DNA from: Clostridiales bacterium
GTDB lineage: Bacteria; Bacillota; Clostridia; Christensenellales; Borkfalkiaceae
Direction of reading: 5' to 3'
Length of the DNA stretch: 64,000 nucleotides
Assembly (NCBI GenBank): GCA_003523255.1
Contig: DPGH01000002.1
Span: 10,072 to 74,071 of the forward strand
The notes beneath the pieces are model-generated. The model was not told the origin of the DNA and searched no databases. It saw only the letters and a program-made list of their open reading frames with translations. This document shows positions 49,310-59,100 of the stretch, in pieces. Within the stretch, counting starts at the first letter, position 1; each line of letters begins with the position of its first letter. Made by a program: the position numbers and the translations under genes.

Positions 49310-50440
49310 TTATTCTAAAGTAAAGTCGTTGCAGTATACGTCGCCAGTGCCCTGCGCTTTATCATCGGTAAGCACGGTAAACTTGTTTCCCTTAATCACG
49401 TACGGGTCGCCTTCGGCATTAAAAGAAACGGGTGCCTGATAATGCGCCCCGAACGGTTTTTCTCCCGCTTTAACCGTTAAGGGATCGCTCCACTTTAGTA
49501 AATCGTCCGAAGTACGGAGTTCCAGAATATCTTTTACGAAATTTTTATCCGAATTCTCGTTAATCGGCGAAGACGCCATAATATATCTGCCGAGTAGTTC
49601 CGAATACGCAACTCTCGGGTGCCAGCAATTTTTTACTATCACGCTTTCCCTACCGAAGTTGCCCGCCTCACAAAAAGCCCCGCCGTAATATTTTACAAAG
49701 TCGCCCGTTATACCGTCGAAACGCTTTCTCGCCCGCGCAACGTAAGCGTCGCAAGATAACCATTTTTTACTTTCCGTATCTATCGTTATCATACTGTAAA
49801 ACAAATAGATATAATCGCTTTTTTGCGGAATATAAAGCGAAAAATCTCCGCTACCCAGACAAACCTTGCCGGACTTTTGTCCTAAAACGTTTATTCCGTC
49901 AGGATTATATTTATCGGTAAAGCATACGCTTTCGGCAGTAAGCACCCATCTGTCAAACGTCCAGTGCTTGCCTTCGTCGTCGGAATGAATAAGCCCGATA
50001 TGTCTGAAATCCGAATCGATTCGAGGCGTTTCGCACGGTCCGTAAGAGTCGTAGGCGGTACCACACCCCTTCCATCCGCTTTCGTTATGAAAAAACGCAA
50101 AAAACCTGTTCGTTTTTGGACAAATATATAAACCGAACGGCCACAACCCGCCGCGCGCTTTAACTCCTTCGGGATACTTTATGCCATTAAACGCGTACTC
50201 CGCATGCCCCACGCAAAAATTGAACAGAGCGGGGTGCGCAAGTTTCATATCCGACAAATTACTACCGCAAAACATACCTACTATGCCGCCGTTGGTGTGC
50301 CCCGCCATCGCCCAGAGTTTACCGTTTTTATCACGGCAAAACGGAACGGTTCCGTCCTGATATATATTTACGTCCCAGTTAAAGGGACTTTTATACCTTT
50401 CTCCCACGACTATCTTTTTGTTAGTTAATGCGTTTATCAT
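49310..50440 (-). CDS. Glycosidase-like beta-propeller protein
   Basis: A 376-aa soluble protein with repeats typical of five-bladed propellers (GH32/43/sialidase-like): NWDVNIYQDG, GLIHSDDEGKHWTFDRWVL (an Asp-box-like motif), IYLFYSM, CWHPRVAYSELLGRYIMAS. Exact GH family is not clear. No signal peptide. It follows the SASA gene with a 4-base overlap, so it likely acts on the same sugar. Confidence 0.6.
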   Translation of the reverse strand: MINALTNKKIVVGERYKSPFNWDVNIYQDGTVPFCRDKNGKLWAMAGHTNGGIVGMFCGSNLSDMKLAHPALFNFCVGHAEYAFNGIKYPEGVKARGGLWPFGLYICPKTNRFFAFFHNESGWKGCGTAYDSYGPCETPRIDSDFRHIGLIHSDDEGKHWTFDRWVLTAESVCFTDKYNPDGINVLGQKSGKVCLGSGDFSLYIPQKSDYIYLFYSMITIDTESKKWLSCDAYVARARKRFDGITGDFVKYYGGAFCEAGNFGRESVIVKNCWHPRVAYSELLGRYIMASSPINENSDKNFVKDILELRTSDDLLKWSDPLTVKAGEKPFGAHYQAPVSFNAEGDPYVIKGNKFTVLTDDKAQGTGDVYCNDFTLE

Positions 50441-51225
50441 ATAATTTTTTCTCCTTTACTTTCGTTTACGAGTTCGGCAAGTCTTTTTGCAGCCTCGGTT
50501 CCTATTATTTCCATTCCCGCGTTGTTATAATGCGGTCCGTGCTCTTTTTTGTTTAAATATTTTTCCGTAACAGACAATTTAACCGTTACGTCGGTAAGTA
50601 ACGTAAAATCTTTATCTATCTCCTCTGCGGCGCACTGCGCTTTCATGATATTTTCGTCCGATTTTTTCTTTTCTTCAAAAGTTCCTTTGCACCAGTCCGC
50701 ATAAGCGGCAAAATACCCTACCTTAATTATGGCAAACTTATCGAAAAAGAACTTTTCTTTCAAGTCGTTTTTAAATTTAATCAAAAGTTTTAGATATTCT
50801 TCGTACGGCGTACACTTAAGCGCGTCGGATTCGCCCTGTAACCACACAAAATATATTTTGCCGATTTCGGCAACGCTTTCCGCTTTTTTTATTCCTTTAA
50901 CGATTTTATCAATAGAGATTTCAAACCTTTCCGTTCCTTTTTGCCATTGCGCTATAGTTGAATCGCCTTTTGCAACGTGTATCGCGGTAACTTCTCCTCG
51001 TATTCTTGCGTATTCGTTACAAAAATACGGAACCATAGACCCACCGCCTAAAGCGGAAGCCCATAAAACGTTTTCGCCGATGTCCTCTCCGACGGGCGAC
51101 CTTAACGGAACTAATTCGTCGGAAATATACTTGTATTCGTATACTCCATTACGCGGCGGCAAGTTGCAAATTTCACCTGTAGAACCTTGCATGTTGCTTT
51201 GCCCCGAAAAAATTAAAACGTCCAT
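50437..51225 (-). CDS. SASA-type carbohydrate esterase
   Basis: A 262-aa SGNH-like enzyme. The nucleophile motif is IFSGQSNMQGS, the second block is WLQGESDA and the last is GPHYNNAGMEI with catalytic His. This fits the sialic acid-specific acetylesterase/CE6 group that removes acetyl groups from sugars. It is cytoplasmic by sequence and sits in a locus with a glycosidase-like protein and a transporter. Confidence 0.82.
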   Translation of the reverse strand: MDVLIFSGQSNMQGSTGEICNLPPRNGVYEYKYISDELVPLRSPVGEDIGENVLWASALGGGSMVPYFCNEYARIRGEVTAIHVAKGDSTIAQWQKGTERFEISIDKIVKGIKKAESVAEIGKIYFVWLQGESDALKCTPYEEYLKLLIKFKNDLKEKFFFDKFAIIKVGYFAAYADWCKGTFEEKKKSDENIMKAQCAAEEIDKDFTLLTDVTVKLSVTEKYLNKKEHGPHYNNAGMEIIGTEAAKRLAELVNESKGEKII

Positions 51226-51245
51226 TTTTTACTCCTTATCAAAGA

Positions 51246-52127
51246 TTATAAATTTAACAGCACTACGGAAATGAGCCCGGTTGCATAGCCGACCCACTGC
51301 AAAACGGAATATTTTTCTTTAAAAAATACAACCGCAATAAAAAACGTAGGGATTAAACTTCCACCTGCAATTACGGGAAAAACCACTGCCGCAGGCATAA
51401 TCGAAATCGAAAGCATTACGAATAGATTGAGAAGCCCGCTCATAATGCCGGAAGCACCGCCGAAGACAAATGCTTGACCGACGCTTTGCCTTATCTTTCC
51501 TCTTTCGGCGATTATCGACGCAAGAAAAAGAACTATACAAGAAAATGCCAGCGCGACAATCATAAATTCGCTTTTATAATTATAATCGTACGCCGTTTGA
51601 AAAGCAGTCTGTACGATAGAACACGCTCCGTTACATATCGCTGCGACAAGTATTAAAACAAGCCACTTTGCGTTTGTCTTTTTACCGCCTGCATGCTCGG
51701 TCTTTTTCTTAACTTTCTTTCCTCCGAGATTTACAAAAAAAAGAGAAACCGCAAGAAGAAAAAGTCCTATGAAAAACGGCGCTGAAACAGGGTTATTTAA
51801 AAAGAAAATACCATACAAAGTCGGTAAAATCAAAGAGAACGATATAATCAGCCCCGAAAGCGCTAAATTACCGACGTTTATGGCAAGCGTAAGCGTTATT
51901 GTACAAACGGAAAATAAAACGCCGAACAACAATGCGTATAAAACAATCCCTTTCTCGAAGCTAAATTTAAAGCCCGAAGCAAATATGAAAACCGCAAAAG
52001 CAAACAGCGACGTACAAAGCGAAAAGAAAAACAGCGCGTTGTTTTTATACGCTTTTTTATAAATATTTTGTAGCGACATAGTCATTGCGCCGCCGCATAA
52101 ATATAACGCTTTAATAAGCCATTCCAT
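51246..52127 (-). CDS. DMT/EamA-like transporter
   Basis: A 293-aa protein with about ten membrane segments (MEWLIKALYLCGGAMTMSLQNIYKKAY, then NALFFFSLCTSLFAFAVFIF ...) and an internal duplication. It fits the drug/metabolite transporter superfamily, as seen with sugar or nucleotide-sugar transporters. It starts the operon with the SASA and glycosidase genes, divergent from the AraC regulator. The ATG at 52127 has no clear ribosome site. Confidence 0.75.
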   Translation of the reverse strand: MEWLIKALYLCGGAMTMSLQNIYKKAYKNNALFFFSLCTSLFAFAVFIFASGFKFSFEKGIVLYALLFGVLFSVCTITLTLAINVGNLALSGLIISFSLILPTLYGIFFLNNPVSAPFFIGLFLLAVSLFFVNLGGKKVKKKTEHAGGKKTNAKWLVLILVAAICNGACSIVQTAFQTAYDYNYKSEFMIVALAFSCIVLFLASIIAERGKIRQSVGQAFVFGGASGIMSGLLNLFVMLSISIMPAAVVFPVIAGGSLIPTFFIAVVFFKEKYSVLQWVGYATGLISVVLLNL

Positions 52128-52216
52128 ATACGATATTTTAACACGCCGCCTAATAAAACGTATCCTTTTTTTATAATCACGTAATATTAAAAGTTGCATT
52201 ATTTTTTTATAAAATA

Positions 52217-52244
52217 TTGTTTTTACATAAAATTGTAGTATAAT
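52217..52244 (+). promoter_or_regulatory. Promoter of the AraC gene, likely leaderless
   Basis: TTGTTT (52217-52222), a 16-bp spacer and TATAAT (52239-52244). The ATG at 52253 lies only 9 bases after it, near the expected transcription start, and no ribosome site fits. Confidence 0.65.
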
Positions 52245-52252
52245 ATTTATGC

Positions 52253-53056
52253 ATGAAAGAATATATAACGGTAAAAAGCATTCCGAATATTAGTTTCGCA
52301 CATATATACAATTCCGGAAATTACAAAAATTTTTTGTCCGCAAAAACAAATTTTTTTGAAATAGGATACTTAAGCGCGGGTAAAATTTCGTTTAATAAAA
52401 ACGGAAGCGAACGTATGCTTACACAGGGCTCTTCATACTTTTTTGCGAGAAAAAACTCCGCGAAAGTTTTCGGCAGCGAGGTTTTTGAAATACATTCCAT
52501 AGGCATCGAGTGCGATTACAAATACCTTACCGACGAGTTTGCAACGATCTCCCCGACCGAAACAAATCACGACTTAACTTCCGCTATAGACGAACTTATA
52601 GTTATGTTTAATGCGGAACGAGATAAATCGCAAAAAATAATTTCAAAAATATTTGCGCTCGTCGACTTATTTAACACCGCACTCGGCGACAATCTCGGCA
52701 ACGCCGACTTCGGCGGCGAAATAACATACGTAAACAAGGCGAAAATTTATATTAAGGACAACTTTAATAAAAAGATAACTCTGAACGAAGTTTCAAAAGA
52801 ATTGCATATTTCCCCTGCATACCTTTGCGTGTTATTTAAAAAACATACGGGAAAAACTTTAATAAACTACGTAAACGAATACAAACTCGGCGCATTGAAG
52901 AACTTTATTATAAACGAAGGTTTAAGTATGAAAGAAGCCTGTGCGAAAGTCGGCGTCAAAGACCCCGCTTATTGTAGCAGACTTTTTAAAAAATACGAAA
53001 AAAAGAATTTAAGAGAATACAAAATATCTATATTAAACGATTTGCATAAAGTTTAA
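52253..53056 (+). CDS. AraC-family transcriptional regulator
   Basis: A 267-aa regulator. Residues 1-150 are a cupin-like ligand domain. The double HTH covers 165-267 (YIKDNFNKKITLNEVSKELHISPAYLCVLFKKHTGKTLINYVNEYKL ... CAKVGVKDPAYCSRLFKKYEKKNLREYK). It is divergent from the transporter-esterase-glycosidase operon and probably controls it in response to the sugar. It ends before a bidirectional terminator. Confidence 0.88.
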   Translation: MKEYITVKSIPNISFAHIYNSGNYKNFLSAKTNFFEIGYLSAGKISFNKNGSERMLTQGSSYFFARKNSAKVFGSEVFEIHSIGIECDYKYLTDEFATISPTETNHDLTSAIDELIVMFNAERDKSQKIISKIFALVDLFNTALGDNLGNADFGGEITYVNKAKIYIKDNFNKKITLNEVSKELHISPAYLCVLFKKHTGKTLINYVNEYKLGALKNFIINEGLSMKEACAKVGVKDPAYCSRLFKKYEKKNLREYKISILNDLHKV

Positions 53057-53073
53057 AAAAGTTTTTGCGTAAG

Positions 53074-53107
53074 AAAAAGAGCGGCGAAATTTTTCGCCGC
53101 TCTTTTT
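53074..53107. terminator. Bidirectional terminator
   Basis: AAAAAGAGCGGCGAAA (53074-53089) and TTTCGCCGCTCTTTTT (53092-53107) form a 16-bp stem with a 2-base loop, between AraC (plus) and the surface protease gene (minus). Confidence 0.9.
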
Positions 53108-53117
53108 ACGTTACGAT

Positions 53118-56100
53118 TTATAAATCGTTTTCGTCTTTTTTGCGTTTACGGTTCTTTTCTCTTATCAGCATAAACGCACAGGAAAGCGCAATCAGCGTAA
53201 ACCCGCCGAAAATATCGGTCGAATCGAATGCAACCGTTCCGCAACCTTTGTTGTCGTCGTCGGGCTTCGGCTCGGGTTTATCGGGTTCCGAATTGTCTTT
53301 TACCGTAACCTTTATTTCTAAAGTTTTACCCATATATTCAACTGTTACGACGTTTTCGCCTACGACAAATTCGTTATGAGTCGCTTCAAAACCGCTATAC
53401 ACGATTTCGGAAGTTCCGTCCACGTAGTTGACTTTGATTGAAAGCCCCGCGGTACTGAACTCATCCCCGATCTCGTATTCCGTTTGCGAAGGCGCGGTAT
53501 TGATTTCGATGCTCGAAACCTCGGGTTTAACGACGTTTACCGTTAACGAGGTAGTTAAATCGTGATATTTAATACGCACCGTTCTGTTATTTTCGGTAAG
53601 TTTGGTCGTGGTAAGAACGGTAAATCCGTCGGTTATTTCAACCTTAGAACCGTCAGACCAGGTAACGCTTAACACCATACCCGTTTTATCGAACGTTTCA
53701 CCGCGTACGTAAGTCGTTTTGTTCGGCAATGTAGACACGTTTATGCCCGTTTCCACAGGAGTTTCGTTAAAGAGAGCCGCCTTGCTTCTCATAGCCGCTT
53801 CGGAAGTTAAAAGTTTAGCCGCTTCGGTAACGAATGCCCTTTGTTCGGTAGAAACAAGGTTATATGCCGAGCGAGCGGATTTCATAACGGAACGGAAACT
53901 CTGCCACGTCGTTACGTCGGCGGCGGTCAGCGCCTCTATTTGTTCCGCAGAGGGAATGCTCGCTATAAGCCCGTTGCAATTTCTTGCGGTGTCGTCTGCT
54001 ATAAGTTCGGTCTTTACTACGGTTGAAAAAAACCCGGCGTATACTCTGCTTTCAAAGCCCGTGGCGTTTTGAGGAACATACGCTTTAAGACCTAAATCTT
54101 TTATTCCTGTTACTCCGTACTTGCCGTGATACAAAACTTTGGCAACGTAATCTTTATAATTGCCGTAATACTTTTCGCTTACGACCGTGCCGTCCTCGTC
54201 GAGTATTTTATACATATCGTCAGACGAATCGAATTCCGAAGCTGTTATATATCGCGCCTCGAGTACGGGTGCAGACAGGCAACCGAAAACGTATTCCGTC
54301 GCACCGGCGCCGTAAAAACCTTTATCGCCGATAGCCTTAAACGAATACGGGAAAGTTATTTTCGTTACGTTTTTGGCGTTTTCAAACGCGGATGCGGCAA
54401 CTCTTACCGTACCTTCCGGTAAAACCGCTTCTCCTGAAGCGCCGGCGGGATACGCTATAATTTCAAGTCCGTTTTCCACGCGTTTGATAATCATACCGAG
54501 GTCGTCGGAGTAATAAGCCGATGTGCCCGTTACGTTAAACGCTTTAACACCCGTAAGCGCGGCAAATGCGCCCTCTCCGATAAATTGACCGTCCGCAACG
54601 GGAACGACGAACGTATCCGCCTTAATGCCCGTATTACGGAAAGCGTACTTGCCTATATATCTTAATGCAGTCCCTAACGAAGAAACGTTTAACGTCGTGC
54701 AGTTTTCAAACGCGCTTTCACCCACTTTTTCCGCCGCGACAAAGTTTGCGGTTTTAAGTTTGTAGCAGTTCTTAAACGCTTCGTCTCCGATAACGGTCGC
54801 GTTATCGAATGTCGCCGATTCGAGCGATACGCAGTTTTTGAACGAGCGTCTTTCCGCTGACGAAAGCATGGTAAGATTTATATCTTTAAGCGATACGCAA
54901 TTTTCAAACGCGCTTTCGCCCGCTACTTTTACGGTAAACGGCAACGAAACGATTGAAGTACAGTTTCTGAACACGCCATCGCCTATTTCTGTAATAGCCT
55001 TTTGCTTGTCGGAGAAAGATATTCCGTCGGATTTCAATCCGATTTGACCGGCAAACGTGTAAGTACCGAGAACGTCAGACCCTTCGCCGAACTCTACTCC
55101 AGTAAGCGAAGTTTCGCTACCGGCAGCCAAAACGCCTCTTCCGAGATTCGTTATTTTGCCGAAAACCACGTGATCGAGTAGCGAGCAAGACATAAAGGCG
55201 TAGTCGTCAATTTCGGTTACGTTCGTCGAGGACAAGTCTAAACTCGATATTCGGCTACCCGCAAAACTCCTTACGCCGAGCGAAGTCAGAGCGGAATTGA
55301 ATTTAATTCCCTTGCTAAAGTCTCCCGCGTACATAAACGTCATCTCCGGAAGTTTTGCAATCGTCAAAGCCGACAAATCGGCAGAAGTAAGACCTTCACA
55401 CCAACTGAATACGCCGACGCCCATATTTTTAACGCTTGCGGGTAAAGTTACACCGGTAAGGTAACCGCATCCGGAGAAAGCGTAATTGCCTATCGTTTCA
55501 ACGTTGGAACCTATGGTTACACTCTCGATTTTGCTGCCCGCAAGAGCGTTCGGCGCAATCGTCGTTACGCTTTCTGGAACGGTGAACGATTTAAGCGTTT
55601 GATTTATTCTCAAAAGCGTTGTCTTATCTTCTCCGTCGTATAACGCAACGAAGTTTTCTCCGTTTGCCTCGGCATAACCGCCGACAACGTTGATTTTTGA
55701 AACGGCACAATTACCGAAAGGCGAAACAGCGTTGCCGTGATATAACGCGGTTAAGTCGTCCGCCGTTACGTCGGTATAGTTAAGCACAGAAAGACTCTTA
55801 CAATTAAAGAACATGTCGTCGCTTACCGCGGTAAACTTGCTTAAAGTAACCTCTTTTAAAGCGGTGCATCCTTCAAACGCGTTTATACCCGCAACTCTTA
55901 ATTCGGTAAGGTCGAGAGAAGTTATCGAGGTGCATCCCTTAAACGCGTAATCGCCTACCGTGGTAAGTTTTGCAACTTCGGTCGTGTAATCTCTGCCTTC
56001 CGTAAGCGAAAGTATTTCAACGTCCTCTTGCTTAAGTCCGTTAATCAACTTGACGTTTTTAATAGTTTTAAGCGAATTACAGTTTTCGAAAGCGTGCGCT

Positions 56101-59100
56101 CCGAAAGTTATCGAACGGGAATGTAATTCTATCGATTTAAGATTGTAGCAATTAGAAAAAGCGTATCTGTACACGTAATTTACCGTGCTCGGAAGAACGA
56201 CTCTTTCAAGTCTCGTCATATGAGAAAACGCATACGGTTGAATTTCTGTACAAGGCGAAGAAATTTCAAGTTCCGTTATGTTGTCGTTATCTTTAAACGC
56301 TTCTTCGTAAACGTAATAAACGTTAAGCGATTTAGGTATAGTAACTTTTCCGCCGGGACCGTGATATTCCCTTAAATATCCGTTTTGAACGACGAACTCG
56401 GGTCCGACGGTAAGCATTGCGCTGACAGTGTAAATCGTTTGCTTTCCGTCGATGAAAAGCGTTGCTTTAATAGTCGCACTACCCTCTTTAAGAGTTTTTA
56501 CCACGCCGCCTTTTGCAGAAACGCTCGCAACGTCAGGCGCGGTGGAGGTCCACCTGATATCTGCGGTTCCCGAATAATACCAGGGCTCGATTATCGCACT
56601 CATCTTAAACTGTTCGTTCTGATTGACGTCAACGTAAGCGTTCGTCGGATTGACGAGCGCACCGTCGGCGTTGCGTATCAAATCGAGCGTCAGTTTAGAT
56701 ATGGTAGGAGCGTTTTTGTCGCCGTCTACAACGTGTACCAAAATCGCGTCGGTAACGTCCGAATGCTCGTTCGAACCGCCGTAAACTCTTACTATAGCGT
56801 CGCCGGCAGTCTTACCGAACAATTCGCCGTCTTTAACGGTAACGACTTTTTCGTTAAACGATTTCCATAAAAGGTTTACGGAAGCCGCTGTGGACGGAGT
56901 AACGCTTAAACCGAGTTTATACGCTTCGTTTTTGCTTATGGTAATTTCTCTCGAATATTCGTCCGAAGATACGACCGAGCCGCTCGTTATTTCGACATCT
57001 TCGGGATAATCGACCGAATCGGCAAAAGATTTAAAGTTAGAGACTCTGTATGCCCTTGCGTTGAGCGCGTAATCGTCTACCTGAATATAAATATCTTTTT
57101 CGGTATTGTAATAATCGGTTATATCAAGCGTTACGGTAGTCGTGGAATTACGAGTGCTGTAAACAGGCTGAAGTTTAGACTCCAAAAGTTCCAGCGTCAT
57201 CTTATTTATATCGGCGTAGCAAAGCGCAACGGACTGGGCGTAATGATTATCGTATACGTCCACGTCGAGATAAACGTTATACTTTATTTTTTCGTTTGCG
57301 TCTTTATAAGACTCGTATCTTACTCTGTAATCCACTATCTCGGGCGCTTCGGTATCGATATAAAAGTTGAAATCAAACGATTTGCCGTATTCATAATCGT
57401 CCGCATTATATTGTCTGTCCGCGCGCGGTATGGAGTCGAGTTTTCCGTCCATATGGAACAGATACTGCTTATTATTGTCGAGTTTCAAGTCGACGGGCGA
57501 CCATTTCATCTCAACGAAAGCCGCTCTCGCGGTACTCGAACCGCCCGTGTACGCTTTACGGACGTTAGTTTTTGTTTCGTTATATACGACCTCTCCGGTA
57601 ACGGCGTCGGTTATAACGACGTTCATTTCTTTCGCGCCCCTTAAAAGACCCGCATATATAGCGTAAAGTTCGTTTACGGTATAATGTCCCTTTTCGTCGT
57701 ATATCGAAAGCGCGGCTTTATCGGAAGAAGAATAAATCTTTCTCGCGTCGTCCGGAAGTTCGTATAAATACGTACCCAACGGAATTATATACTGTTTATT
57801 TTTATACGACCCGAGCGGAACGGTTGCATACATAGCCGCTTTCGGTTTCTCTTCGTCCGGTATGCTGTCGTCTTTAAGCGCGTCTGCAAGTTCGTACTCG
57901 GAAATATCGAACATGGGCGCGGCGTACCAGTCCCCGTAAAATCCGAGCCACGGTACGTTAAGGTCAACGGCACTTTCATCACCCGTGAGGTCTTTAAGCG
58001 TAACGAAACCCTCAACGTACATACCGTTTTTAAAATTCGTATCGATATAATTTTTCGCCTCGGCTTTAAGTCTTACGGTAACCGTTACTTCGGAAGACGC
58101 ACCAGCCGCAAGCGTTAATACGTTACCCGAAACGTTGTTGCCTGACACCGTTAAATCGCAAAGCGAGTCGAGCATATACGCTCTTTCCGCAACGGTAAGA
58201 CCGTCGGTTGCGATGGTTTCCGTCATAGTCTTCGCGTCGATTTTATATGAACGCGTGCCGTCCGAGAAATTATAAACGCTGAAAACGAGATCGTAAACGC
58301 CCGTTTTATTCGGGTCGTCGTAAACCTCTATTTTGGTTTTGTCGGAGCCGGGTATATAGATGTACGCCTTAGTCGTCATCGCTTTGTTAATATTCGCAAG
58401 CCCCGCGCCCTGTTTCCTCGGCGAATAAGGGTAACCGAATTCGTCGTAGGCAATGGTTGCGGTGCTCATCATAAGTCTGTTTGAAATCGTAACCCTGTCG
58501 TTCGTTCCGATGCCGGTTTCGACAGACGGATTGAACACCGATTTATTCTTTTCGACGTAGCCTAAAACAAGACTCATCGCACCGGCGAGGTTAGGCGTTG
58601 CCATACTCGTACCGCTGTATTCGTCCCATCCGTTAGGTACGGCGGAAGTAATTTCACCGCCGTGCGCGGAAATTTCGGGTTTAAGACGTAAATCGGGAGT
58701 CGGCCCCCAGCTTGAAAAGTCGGACATAAACGGACCCGCTCTGTACGAGTCGCTTATATAGAAAGACCCGCGAGCGTTTGAAACGAACCCGCTCGCCGCA
58801 TCCATCGTAATGGAGCAAGTGGGAACCGGATCGTGAAGATTGCCGAGACTCATTCTGATAACGCCGGATACGTTGTTATAAATAACGCACGCAACAGCGC
58901 CTTTAGATTTTGCCACTCTGACCTTTTCTTCAAAAGTTACGTCGCCGCCGCGGCGAACCACCGCGACTTTGCCTTTTACGTCGATATTTCTCGTGTAGTT
59001 TACCGATAAACCGTAACCGGGCACAACCTGATAATCGAGTTTCAAAACGCCGTTTACCAGTTTGTCGGAGTATTTTTCAAGAAGTTCCGTAACGAATTTT

